From Nageia nagi (Eukaryota > Pinophyta), in NCBI GenBank assembly GCA_050084985.1, contig JBITNC010000001.1, positions 81,530,001 through 81,594,000 on the forward strand: 64,000 nucleotides of DNA, in the 5' to 3' direction. The notes under the pieces were generated by a model. The model had not been told where the DNA came from. It was given only the letters and a program-made list of their open reading frames with translations, and ran no database searches. The position numbers were made by a program, and so were the translations under genes. Shown one piece after another: positions 20,440 through 31,700 of this stretch (position 1 is its first letter; every line of letters starts with the position of its first letter).

Positions 20440-20990
20440 TCTTTTTAACCTCTCCAACGATTCAAACAGTATGAAAAATGAACACCAAATGTGAAAGTTA
20501 TGCCCATTTGATCATTAGAACTTCTTCATTCCCATTTATGCAACTTGATCGTTCATCATGATTTTCTACCTTTCAGCATCATATTAGACCCCAAAATGTT
20601 ATTGAAATCATAGAAAATATTCACTTCTTTCTTACGTATTTGATGGTACTAAAAATGGAGTCTTGTTGTGAGAAATATGATAATTTAACTGTGAAGACCC
20701 TGCATTGTTGATGATTTTGATTCTCAACCCCAAGGTCATTTCTTTATTTTTTTATTTTTCTATTATAAAATTGAATCTTCAAACACTTTTAATATTGTAG
20801 CTAATTCTATTGCCTTTCTAACGGTTTAAATGACACTAAAATAAAGTTCTGGTCTGAAAGTTATGGTCATTTAACAGTTAGATTCTCAACATCGTTAACG
20901 ACATCATTTCTCAGCGTTCTTGTTTGTATGCCATTTTCATCCAAATAGTTATTTCTCTCATTTTCAAAGCTTATTTCAAGATAAATCATA
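20440..20990. repeat. Degenerate tandem repeat of about 180 bp (copy A)
   Basis: Three to four units share the words aatggttcaaa, gatactaaaaatg, gaaagttatg, ccatttga and ttcccattt in the same order, with strong divergence between units. Homologous units are in copy B at about 30300-30860. They are absent from copy C because of its internal deletion. Confidence 0.6.
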
Positions 20991-21609
20991 AACACAAGCG
21001 AGTTCAATCATCCACCTAAATTTGGTGTGTTATCTCTCGAATTTTGTGAAGGATCGGGGACTTAGCCATTTTCAGAGTGTCATTCTTCAAGTTCCCAAAC
21101 GTTTCGTTAAACACTTAGCAGCCCAATTTTGGAAGAGAATTGCAGCTCATCTAAGCTCCACAATGAAAAAATGATCCATACGGTTTTAGAACTCCATATC
21201 TTGTTTCTAATGCTTCTTTTGGAAAGCAATTTGGGCAAGTGATAAAAGAGATTTGATCTTGGAAAATTATAACTTTTTGATTTTAAAAATTACAATTTGA
21301 TGCATGTTCTAGAGAGGTTGAAGACCATTTTAGATTGTATTTGTTGCGAATTCCCCCATTTGTGTTCTTAACTAATCTACATGCACCAACCTAACACATT
21401 CACACACAAATTTCAGTTTTAGGGGCATCTATGTCAATGCAGTTCATATTTTCTTTAAGACGAACCAAGATTAAGTAATCAATGCATGTGCTGTGATTTA
21501 TCTTAGGAATAATGCAGTAAGAATCACTTATGCTATTAAAGTACTTACAAACCCAAGCCATTGAACTTGTATTAAAAGTTTTATGCTGTTAAGATTATTC
21601 CCAAGTGCC

Positions 21610-22310
21610 TCATCATATTAAAAAGTTTGAAAGCACCTTGCTGTTTTCATGAAGTGTGTATTCTCCAATCATAGTAGCCCATAAAACTATTGTTGCATCA
21701 TGTATCTTGTCAAACAATTTTAGATCTATTGTATTCTTCTACATTTTGCGTTCATGTCTATCAAAGCATTTACACCCATAATGTTTGGTGAGAAATCATT
21801 TTCTGCTATTCTTTGATGGATGATCACACCTCCTTTTAATGCTTCCATGGTGGTACATGCTGGGAGAATGTTGGAAAGGTTGCGAAGTTCGGATTTACAT
21901 CCAATGTTTGCATTTGTTTCTAAGTCTCTGGAGACTTTTTCAGGTAACCCATTCTGTATATATCCATCTACAATTGTAGTCCATGAACTATGTTAGTAGC
22001 ATGCATCTTGTCAACAATTTTTAGGCTTGTGATATCTGGATTGAGTCATGAATTATACGTCGTTTAATCATTGCAGCTCATAAACTATTGCTACATCATG
22101 TATCTTTTCAAATAATGCCATGGATTTATGTATTCCTTCATGTTTTGTATACATTCCTATCAAGGCATTCATAACACCATCATTTGATGTAACACCAAAT
22201 TTAAGTGGCAGATGTTGGAGAATGTGGCAAGGATTTCAGAGTATGGCTTTACTTCCAACAATTGCATCTTTTTGGTGCCTGTGTGGTCGATCCTACTTCT
22301 CTTATTACCT
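21610..22310 (-). pseudogene. PPR gene fragment inside long repeat copy A
   Basis: Minus-strand translation shows about three pentatricopeptide-repeat units with plant PLS-type wording. From 22310 leftward: KKMQLLEVKPYSEIL, then GVMNALIGMYTKHEGIHKSM and LFEKIHD, then SWTTIVDGYIQNGLPEKV, NILPACTTMEALKGG, then VNALIDMNAKC and LFDKIHDATIVLWATMIG. PPR proteins bind organellar RNA; this piece is too short and has stops and frameshifts. It lies in the sense direction of the retroelement and is present in all three copies, so it was captured before the repeats multiplied. The wording is close to gymnosperm PPR proteins as I remember them (inference). Confidence 0.82.
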
Positions 22311-23169
22311 TACAGTGAAAACAAAGTCGCATAAATGTTCAATCTGATTTCGGTGCAATAACAGAGCCGCATCAATTTTCAATCTGATTTCAATGTGACA
22401 ACTGGCTCCACCCAAAGGCTAAAGTCATAAAACATTCCTCCACGTATTAAATTTAAATAAACTAAGTTAATATGGGTGCTCATGTATTTATTTATACTTT
22501 TCTTGACCCTATGAAATGATGAGAAGTGGCAGTGGAGGATTGGCCGGTGACATCAATTTATTTTAAGACTTCTCTTTCGCAATATCTTGAGATATTGGCA
22601 TCAATTTTTTAAGAAAATTATTTCACTGTGATCCTCATTCTGATCTCAGCTGCAAATTGATTAAGTTATAGCCTTTTAAAATTCTTGTCTGGCAATTTTG
22701 AATTAATTTGGCAAACGGGGATCAACGGATGATTTCATGTATAGCTTTCGTAAATGGAATTTATTTTTCAATTTATCAGAAGTGTTCGATTCTTGGGATT
22801 GATATCTTCACAACTAGTGGTTGTAAAATAGGATTTGGATCTTCCACCTTCCTAAAAATCACACTCAAAAGTAAATTAATTAGCAATTTAATTCAGTTTG
22901 CCAAATTTAATAAAAATTAAAAATTTAATATCTTGCAAACTGTAACTCTATTTGAAAAACCATAAAAAGTGATGGGTTTATGATTTGGACTACTTCAACA
23001 TGAAATAATCACAAGTATAAAAATCCACTCAAAATTTTAGCATGTTACGATTTCCACGTTTCCCAAGGCAACATTGAAGGATGATAGGAACCCAAAAAAA
23101 TAAAAATTTATTTTTGGATTTTGAATTTTATATTTTAAATAAGTCACATCTACTTAAAATTCAACATCT

Positions 23170-24230
23170 ATGCAACTATAGAATATCCCTTAGTCGGATT
23201 GAGGTTAATGATAACATGATGTGATGACCAAAATCCTTAGTTGCATCGACTTGAGGTATAGCATGATGTGATAATAAAAAGCTTAGTCGTTTCCAATTGA
23301 AGTTCAAAATAATATGACAAAGGTGGATTCATTCACTACATGTCATATTCTAAACCAATGCAATGAGGTTTTTACTTTAGTGGCTTCCAATTGAAGTTTA
23401 AAATGATGCTACAAAGGCGAAGGATGGTCACTTTTAGGTAGATCTTAAAATCGATGGGATAAAGTTTTAGGAATTCATCACTTTCAAGTAGATTTTAACT
23501 TCCATGTGAAAACTAAAGCATTAGTTGATCCAAGGTCAGGTTTAGATACAATACGATAAAAGAAAGATGGTCTCGATTAGACTAAGTCCTATGGACTTGG
23601 GAGGAGATCTTCAGTCGGTGAAGGGGAAATAACAATCTAGTAGCAATAAGAGTTTTTTTTAGTCACTTTAGCTTCAAATCCAACTCAATATGACCAATAT
23701 AACTTTTGTCACTTCCAACTCGCTTCTCAGCTCACTATGATAAGGAAATCTATAGTTGCTATAACTTGACTATCAACTCACACCGACATTATAAAAACTA
23801 CAGTCACTCTAACTTATCTCTTGACTCAATGAAATAAAGGGAACCCGAAGGCATATTGGATGTAAGTGAAGCAGGTGAGGGGGTATTTATAGTGTGGCGG
23901 AAAGTATGGGACATGTGGTGAAAATATAAAAAGTGCATCCCTAGATTGGATGATGGTGATGGGTTTTAGGTGGCTCTTTGGTTAGATGGGGTTAAATTCC
24001 TGGATGAAGTGACCAAGCAATGGATTAAGTCATGTTGAGTATGCTTCTAACTCGATGTGTTCACAAAAAATTACCTTGTCACTATGAGTTTAGAACCTAA
24101 CTCAATGTGACCACACAAAACTACCTTATTGCACTAAGATAAAAAGCCAAATTGGTGCGATTACACAAAACTCTTTAGTCATACTAAGGTAGAGTACTAA
24201 CTCAATGCAATAAAAGACAATTGAAACTCA
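23170..24230. repeat. Degenerate array with GATGTGAC / TTAGTCGC words (copy A)
   Basis: Repeating units of about 55-65 bp with the approximate order: cttagtcgcttccaattgaa, gttcaaaat, gatgtgacaaag. More than a dozen divergent units. The core words AGTCGC and GCGAC/GTGAC are partial inverted copies of each other. Counterparts lie at about 33010-34070 (copy B) and 37960-38330 (copy C, shortened). Confidence 0.65.
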
Positions 24231-26187
24231 TTAATTTTGATCTAGATTTGGTAATGCTGGCTTTAGGGCTTTGGTGAAAATTGACTTCCACTTAGTGTCT
24301 AGAATGAACACTTGGATTTGAAAATAGAATTTTGATGTTTTTCATTTCATGGTTGAGTAGGACCGAATTCCACTAATGTTGAGGGTAGGTGGTTGCGATC
24401 AAAATTAGAAGATGGTATTCAACTATTTCATAGAAATAGATTTCCATGTCAATGTCCAGAATATGAGCTTACCTCTAAGGTGAAACATGCTACCCAACAA
24501 TCCAAACTCTTTTTGTGATGAAAAGATGTGATCTTGACAAATTATTATTTTTGGATTATTTAATTTTTATGTGTTTATTGTTAATTAAGAAAAATAACAA
24601 ATTATTGATAAAAAATTGGGCGATAACACTGGATCTATTTGGGTATTTATTTCATTGGTAATACAAAATATCCTAGCATCTCTGGTTACCATTTTCATAG
24701 AAAGAAACAATGATGTGATATCATGATTAGAAAACAAAAATCTTTAGACTTTGAAAACAAAAAATCCTTCCTAGTAATTTTTGATCATTCTCTTGGAGAG
24801 CATTAAAACAATAGAGGTTTTTAATTATTTGTGGGGAACTTAGAAAATTATCCTATAATCCATCAACTCAAAAAGGTTTTGGGGAATCTCTTTCATTGCA
24901 ATCTTCTTAATCCTATTGACAAATAATTGATTTTATAATTCTTGAAAAAATATATAACCTATCTTAGAACATAATTTTAAAAATAACATATAGTGATCAT
25001 GATAACAAACTATGCAATCATATTTGCTAATATTGAACTCAAAATGTAAGTTTTTATACCAATCCAACATTTTTTTCATGGTACTCCAGCCCTATGTATG
25101 GTTTACTTGCAATATCTTGTTACATATTTATGCTGAGCATTGCCTCTACTTCCAGTAGGTGTTTATATCCTCGGTAGGGATACCTTTGACTTCAAAGAAT
25201 TGCTCGCACTTCCACAAGCATCTATAGCCCCTATGGAGTTTCTTCGAGTGTTGAGAATATTTTTCTTTTTCTTTTTTTATTTCTCATCATTTCTTTTTTT
25301 ATCTTTTATATTCTTAGTCTTATCAAATTTAGAAAAATAAATTTGAAAAGAAACAAAACTTTCATCATCCATTCTAAAATTCCAAATTCTCATAGCTATA
25401 TTAAGATAGAGATCAATGGAAAATCATTATTATCTTAGTATTACTCATAAGACTTCAATTTTTCCATACCATCAGTCTCTTTTTAGGGTCCAATCCTATA
25501 AAACTGAGTCTTGAGACTTTTAAAGATTAACAACTTAGAAGAAACCTTAAGGTCTTTTATGATTGAAAAGAGAATAAACTAACTTCTTAAAAAACCATCT
25601 CGTAAAAACCTTTTTTCTTTTTTGAGATAAATTATGAGAGAATTACCTATGTTGAAACTTGGAAGGGAAGATAAATCTTATAAAGATTGACTTGATCAAA
25701 TCACAATAATTGAAAACACACATAATGTTTTTTTAAGTTTTTTTGACATTTATATTTTTTTATTTCCTTTTTTAAATGAAGAATAAACTATTTACAAGTA
25801 CTTCTAACACAAACAAGATTTATTCCAGGATCCCAGGTTCTAGTTTTTTTTAGACAATACTTCGATTGACTTTCTAAAGTATCTTTGTTATTTGATGAAT
25901 GAGTAATTCACTTTTGATAATACAATTCTTCCACTTCTTTGGTAAGTTTCTTGAATCTAATTTTGAGTTTTTAGGATAGATGACATTTCGAAAATACTCA
26001 ACATTTTCAATTAGACATGAAAAATATTCGTGGGTATAAACATGTGGATATGAATTTTCTTGATACCAAGACTTTGAATTGGAAAGCATATGAACACAAG
26101 ATGAGATTTGAAATAACCACAATATAAAGTTTTTTATCAATGAATGGATTCCTGGATAAAGATCATCATTATTTTCTTTCCAGAGGA

Positions 26188-26676
26188 TTAACTCATCATT
26201 GACTGTGAAAATTGTTTGTAAAATAGTTTGTTCAAATTTTGAGTCATGAACACTGAAAATACATTGAGAACATTCATATTGAAGTATTTTGGTTGACCAA
26301 AATATTTTCTATCAAGAACAAAAATGAAATTAGGCAATTCATTTTCTTTCATTTCTTTGTCATCCTCAAATAAAGATATTAACAAGAAATCTTCTTGAAC
26401 AACAAATTTTTCAATGATGTATACTTGAAATGTATTTTTCAATTTAGAAAAAGTTATGTATTCAACATGAGGATGCAATTCACAACCAAACAAATTTGAG
26501 AAAGAATTATCTATGAAATCACTTTTATGATAATGAATGCAATGTTTTTCATTTCTGTCATTTTTTAACTCAACATGCGAAAAATAATCATCACTTTGTA
26601 ATGTATCCAACAAGAAACCATCTTTAACAAAAGAAAAAGAAGAAGGGAGAGAATATATCTCAACAACCTTTACCAT
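26188..26676 (-). CDS. Unrecognised 162-residue ORF in the retrotransposon internal region
   Basis: The longest open frame of the internal region (26676-26188). It starts MVKVVEIYSLPSSF and is rich in Phe, Asp, Glu, Lys and Asn, with no membrane segment or motif I recognise (words such as FVVQEDFLLISLFEDDKEM, FVLDRKYFGQPKYF). It is in the sense orientation, between gag and the 3' repeat. A shifted frame continues at 26140-25874 (88 codons, with NFILWLFQISSCVHML and PKKWKNCIIKSELL), so the original protein may have been about 260 residues. It could be an accessory protein of the element or a captured host fragment. I do not recognise it. Confidence 0.4.
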   Translation of the reverse strand: MVKVVEIYSLPSSFSFVKDGFLLDTLQSDDYFSHVELKNDRNEKHCIHYHKSDFIDNSFSNLFGCELHPHVEYITFSKLKNTFQVYIIEKFVVQEDFLLISLFEDDKEMKENELPNFIFVLDRKYFGQPKYFNMNVLNVFSVFMTQNLNKLFYKQFSQSMMS

Positions 26677-27269
26677 GTCTATTGAAGAGAATTTTAGTTG
26701 TTGGTCTTTTCTTGAAATGACCTCATATTTTAGCTCCTCATCACTATGTTGTTCTTGATTGTAAGATGATGCATGAACACTTTGACCTTTAATGATAATT
26801 TTAGTCTCACTTCTATCTTCTCCATAGAAACCAATGAATTCTTTGTCCTCAATCGAATATTCTTGATTATGAATTTTACTTTGTTCATACTTTAATTCCC
26901 ATTACATCTCTTTTATCGAACATTCTTCTTCCATTCAATAGACTTGATGTTTTAAAAATATCACAATTGGGGCTTCAACTAAATCTGTTGTTCTTTGAAA
27001 TTTCTCACTTTGTAAGCTTTCATCAGTTTGATCTATCACAAAAATTCTTTGGTATCATGGTCTTAAGCATTGCACAATGTGTAATACATGTCCAAGGAAA
27101 CACATTCTTGCACACTTTCAATAATCTCAGCTTTTTTATCTCTTCATGAGAATAGTCAAATTCAATATGAATTTGTGAAGGAGATTGATGAGAAAATTGA
27201 TCTCTATTGTGAACTTGATCATCATATCTTCTCTCATTGTAGGTTCCAACTTTTATTTGTGATTCTTAA

Positions 27270-27881
27270 TCAATTTCCACAATTTGGTTCTTTATTGTTC
27301 AATATCCTTTTGTGTTGTCCTGAAACTTCATGATCCATATTTGATGGTGCAATTTTGATTGATTCAATTAGAATCACTTCAGGGTATTTAGGAAAGTATT
27401 CTTCTTCATTAAGGAGATCAACTGCAAAATTGTTTCCAAGTATGGGCATCGATGACAATTATAATTCTTTGTCTTCATGATAATAATCATATCTTGAGTT
27501 TCATAGCTTCAATTTTGTCCCAAAATTTTCATTAGTCGAATTGATCATATCTCCTTCTTATTAACATACTAAACCTTATGAAAGAAATGTCTCAATAATA
27601 TTTTTATCAGGATCTACAATTCTCCCAACTTGATGCCCTTGTGATTTTCTCATAGCTCGATCATCTAAGAGAACTAGTTGATTTATGAAATTCTTCAAGA
27701 TATGCAATTCTTGATCTTTAGATTGAACACTTTGCATTAAATTATCTTCCTTGATGTAAAATTCTTCCTTTTTATGTGAAAGAGATGGTATATGATTGAA
27801 GTGAAGTTCATAGCTTGAACTCAAAGAATTTATCATATCATTTTGATCTTTAGGATTTATTGAATCGACTTGAAGTTCCAT
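27270..27881 (-). pseudogene. Broken coding region downstream of gag
   Basis: Two open stretches, 27881-27576 (101 codons) and 27458-27270 (62 codons), on the sense strand. The first contains IKEDNLMQSVQSKDQELHILKNFINQL, possibly coiled-coil, and HQVGRIVDPDKNI. No domain was recognised. They probably formed the C-terminal part of gag or an accessory protein. Confidence 0.4.
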
Positions 27882-28153
27882 CTCTTCACAATGATGTGAT
27901 CCTCCATCATAGATGTCTTCCTGATCAACCCTTGATATTTCAAATCTTCTATCATCTTCATTACCCTGTATAGGAATGTTTGAGATAACTTCAATTTTTT
28001 AGTGTTCCTCAATGATTAGGTACTTTTATATTTAAGATTTGCAATAATATATTCTTGAACTAGATCTTCATCTAGCTGGAGATATCTATCTTTTCATATT
28101 AACTCATTCAATTCTTCTTAGTTTTTCTTTCATACTGAAAGGATTTCTTCTAT

Positions 28154-28510
28154 TTAGATTAAATCTCCTTCCATATAATTTCCCATGCTCCCATACTTGG
28201 ATAAGAAATCCTTGAGCATATCCTTCCAACTTGTTATTGAACTAGGAGGAAGTGACCAAAACCAAGAAAGTGCTTCATCCTTCAATGAACTTACAAACAA
28301 CCGTACTACTAGTTCTTCATATTCAAGCAAAAAATCATCATAAGCAATGTAAAACACTTCAACATGTTGTGTAGCAGTGACATCACAATCCCATCCTATA
28401 AACTTTGGAAGGAAATGAAAATCCTTAGGCATCTCATGTCTCTTACTTGGTAAGTCAAGTGGACTACATCTTCTTGACCATGGATGAATAATCCTTGGTT
28501 CTTTATACAT
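28154..28510 (-). pseudogene. gag: gag fragment of the candidate large retrotransposon
   Basis: Open frame of 118 codons starting about 250 bases after the primer binding site. The pattern is that of a gypsy gag capsid region: FHFLPKFIGWDCDVTATQHV, VVRLFVSSLKDEALSWFWSL and ITSWKDMLKDFLSKYG. It is much shorter than an intact gag (usually over 300 residues) and stops at TAG at the left end; downstream frames are broken. Gag packages the element RNA; without pol this element would depend on another. Confidence 0.8.
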
Positions 28511-28757
28511 GTTTACTAACCCAATTTCTTCCTTATATCATTTCTTATTTTTATTTTAGGATGAACCTAAATTCATCAGTGTGGTACCTCAACCTTGTGT
28601 AACAAATAATCCAAGTCTTTAATTTAGGTTTTCCTTTATAGAAAAGGGTGAATTCCAAGGTTTTCTTGCACTTAGAAAATACCAAGTGACTAACAATATA
28701 GAGCCATCAAGTTAACTTCACTTAGCAAAATTTTCAAAGGTAGGTAAATGACTCGGT

Positions 28758-28776
28758 TCCCCAACAGAGTCACTAA
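28758..28776 (-). other. Primer-binding-site-like sequence
   Basis: The minus strand reads TTAGTGACTCTGTTGGGGA, close to the TTGGCGACTCTGCTGGGGA type known from Ogre-like gypsy elements (tRNA-Arg type, from memory). The differences are mostly transitions. It lies exactly at the inner edge of copy B, supporting copy B as the 5' LTR and minus-strand orientation. Confidence 0.6.
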
Positions 28777-28778
28777 TT

Positions 28779-31700
28779 CTATTAACCATTTTTCTTATCA
28801 GAGAGAAAAAGGGAACAATAAGAGATCTATGATTGTCCTTTTAACGAGGTGTTCTTCGATTTGTTTTCTTAGGTTTCTTTCTATTTTTATGCAATGAATC
28901 AAATCGCGTTTCCCATGAAAATATCTCCTTTATTGTAAAAGTTGACTATTGCTGATGTAGCTTGCAAGAGCAATCACTTAATCCAATTCAACTGCATAGG
29001 CTAGTTAAACTATCAAGTTATCAAATTTCCTTCAATGGTTATTACTTGCTTTATTTCATGCAACTAATTAAGTGAATATGTATTACAATCTAAGTCCTTC
29101 AATCATGATAGGATAAAGTTTCCATAAGTGTTTATCCTTGCTGAAGAATTATTTTTCAGAATAATACTTATCATAATTTGACTATTCATAACTTGTCAAG
29201 TTGTAGTAGATAGATTATTCTACAATGAAACTTAGTACTTAGCATCACACACACTATGTATTTTAATCATCAAGTATTTTCTTATTCCGAAAAAGTTAAT
29301 CTCACACTGCATAGCTTGAATGAGATGCTTTTACTTAGTGAACATCCAACTGAACATATAACTTATTAGAATTTCAAAATATAAATTTATTGTTAAAGAA
29401 AAAGAGAGATAGTTAAATCTCTACTTGAAATCCATCAAATTTTGAAGAATGATCTCATAAAGAACTACATAAGTACTTGAAGCAAAAGATATATTTTGTT
29501 ATCATATGCCAACAAGCTTGCTTTACAAATTCTTATAAGTGACTAGAGCAATCTATAAAATGACTTGCATTTTAACTTTTATAATGCTTGGAGATGGTTA
29601 CATCTTCCAAAAATCCTAACTACCTAGGAAAACCTAATCATCTCTATAACCCTACTTTAATTTGCAAACCCTAGTTATCTCTAGAAAAGAGATTCAAAAT
29701 TTGGCCAACTCCTTGAGAAGAAGGATAAAAAATAAACTAAGTCCTTTTTTCAAGGTTACATTTTATTCTCGAATATAAAATAAGTCTAGAAAGACATGAC
29801 CCAAACATAATCCAACTTTGAAAAATAGGACTTGAAAAATAGTCTAAGTCCTTTTTCCTAGATTACAATGTGTTATCATTTACATAATTCTTTGATACTT
29901 TAAATTTCTTTGTTCTTTTGTTATAATTTGTATCATCAAATCCAAGATATTTGTCTCTTTTTTCGAACTATCTCCGTTGGACACATGTACTTCATTTGTT
30001 CCTTTTGAAGATGGTTCACCTACAGTAGGTTTGCTTTCTAGCCCAAATCTTATGATCTCATGTTCATTTATATAATTCTCCTTTATATTCCTTCATATAT
30101 ATTGTATTTGGTTTAATCTTGCAAAGAATAGATTTATATTAGGGGAGTAAATAAGATCTTCATAGAATAATCAAAATGAAACTAGTAGAATACTCCCTTT
30201 TTCATGTTTCATAATTTTGTCATCTCCAAGGATGAAAGGAGGATATTTTCTCGTGCATTTGAATCTTATAACTTAGTTCCTATATTTTTTATATTGAAGA
30301 TATCTTTTTCTCCTCTCCAATGATTCAAACGGTATGAAAAACAAAGTCTTAATGTAAAAGTTATGCCCATTTGATGGTTAGACTTCTTCATTCCCATTTT
30401 TGCAATTGGACTATTTATGATTTTCTACCTTTTAGCTTCATATCATACCCCAAAATGTTATTGGAATCATAGAAAATATCCTCTTCTTTCTAATGGATCT
30501 AATGGTACTAAAAATGGAGTTGTTGTGTAAGAAATATGACCATTTAACAATTAAGATGCTGCATTGTCAATGACCTTGTTTCTTAAACCCCAAGGTCATT
30601 TCTTTAATTTTCTATTTTCCTATCAGAAAATTTGGTCTTAAAACACTTTTAATGTTGTAGCTAATTCTATCTCCTTTCTAATGGTTCAAATAATACTAAA
30701 AATGAAGTTTTGGTACAAACGTTATCATCATTTAATGATCAATGTCCCAACATCGTTAACAATATTGTTTCTCAATGTTCCCATTTGTATGTCATTTTTG
30801 TCCAAATACTTGTATCTCTCAATTTTCAAAATTTGGTTTGAGATAAATCATCAACATAAGTGAGTTGAATCATCCACCTGACTTTGGTGTGTTGTCTCTC
30901 AAATTTTGTGAAGGATCGAGGACTTCACCATTTTCAGGGTGTTGTTCTTCAGGTTTCCAAACATTTTGTCAAACACTTTGTAGTCTGATTTTGAAAGGGA
31001 GTTGCAAATGATCTGAACTTCATAATAAAAAAACCGATCCATACAGTTTTTAAACTCTGTGTCTAGTTTCTAATGCTTCTTCTGGCAAGTAATTTGAGCA
31101 AGAAGTGAAAGAGATTCAATCTTCAGAAAATTATAACTTTTTGATTTTAAAAATTATAATTTGATGCATGTTCTAGAGAGGTTGGAGACCATTTTCGATT
31201 GAATTTATTGCAAATTTTGCATTCTTAATTGATCTACATGCACCAAGCTAACACATTCACACACTGATTTCAGTTTTAGGGGCATCTTTGGCAATGAAGT
31301 TCATGTTTTCCTTAAGACCGACCAAGATTATAATCAATGCATGTGCTCTGATTTATCTCATGAATAATGCAATAAGAATCACTCATGCTATTAAAGTATT
31401 TACAACCTAAAACCACCAGATCTGTATCAAAAGTTTTATGTTTTTAAGATTGTTCTCAAGTGCTTCATCAGATTAAAAAAATTGAAAGAACCTTGCTGTT
31501 ATCATGAAGTGTGTATTCTCCAATCATAGGAGCCCAAAAACTATTATTGCATCATGTATCTTGTCAAACAATTTTAGATCTGTTGTATTCTGCTGCATTT
31601 TGCATTCATGTCTTTCAGATCATTTACACCCACAATGTTTCGTAAGAAATCATTTTATCCTATTCTTTGATGGATTATCACACCTCTTTTTAATGCTCCC

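Larger units (their letters stand above)
18899..25452 (-). repeat. Long repeat copy A (candidate 3' LTR)
   Basis: Colinear with 28779-35403 over its whole length. Contents in plus coordinates: a CCCTA-rich block (19760-19830), a degenerate array of about 180-bp units (20440-20990), a minus-strand PPR fragment (21610-22310), a degenerate array with GATGTGAC/TTAGTCGC words (23170-24230), and a poly-T-rich right end. No long ORF. Confidence 0.8.
25453..28757 (-). other. Internal region of the candidate large retrotransposon
   Basis: Unique segment between the two long repeats. The sense strand is minus: gag at its start (28510-28154), then three further stretches with open frames and no recognised domain, and no protease, reverse transcriptase or integrase. 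A good polypurine tract beside copy A is not obvious; the sense strand reads GGAAAAATTGAAG there. Confidence 0.6.

Noticed and set aside
22120-22347. Plus-strand open frames in the long repeats (also near 31504-32028 and 36395-36598)
   Set aside because: The minus strand of the same segments encodes PPR repeats; the plus frames are shadows.
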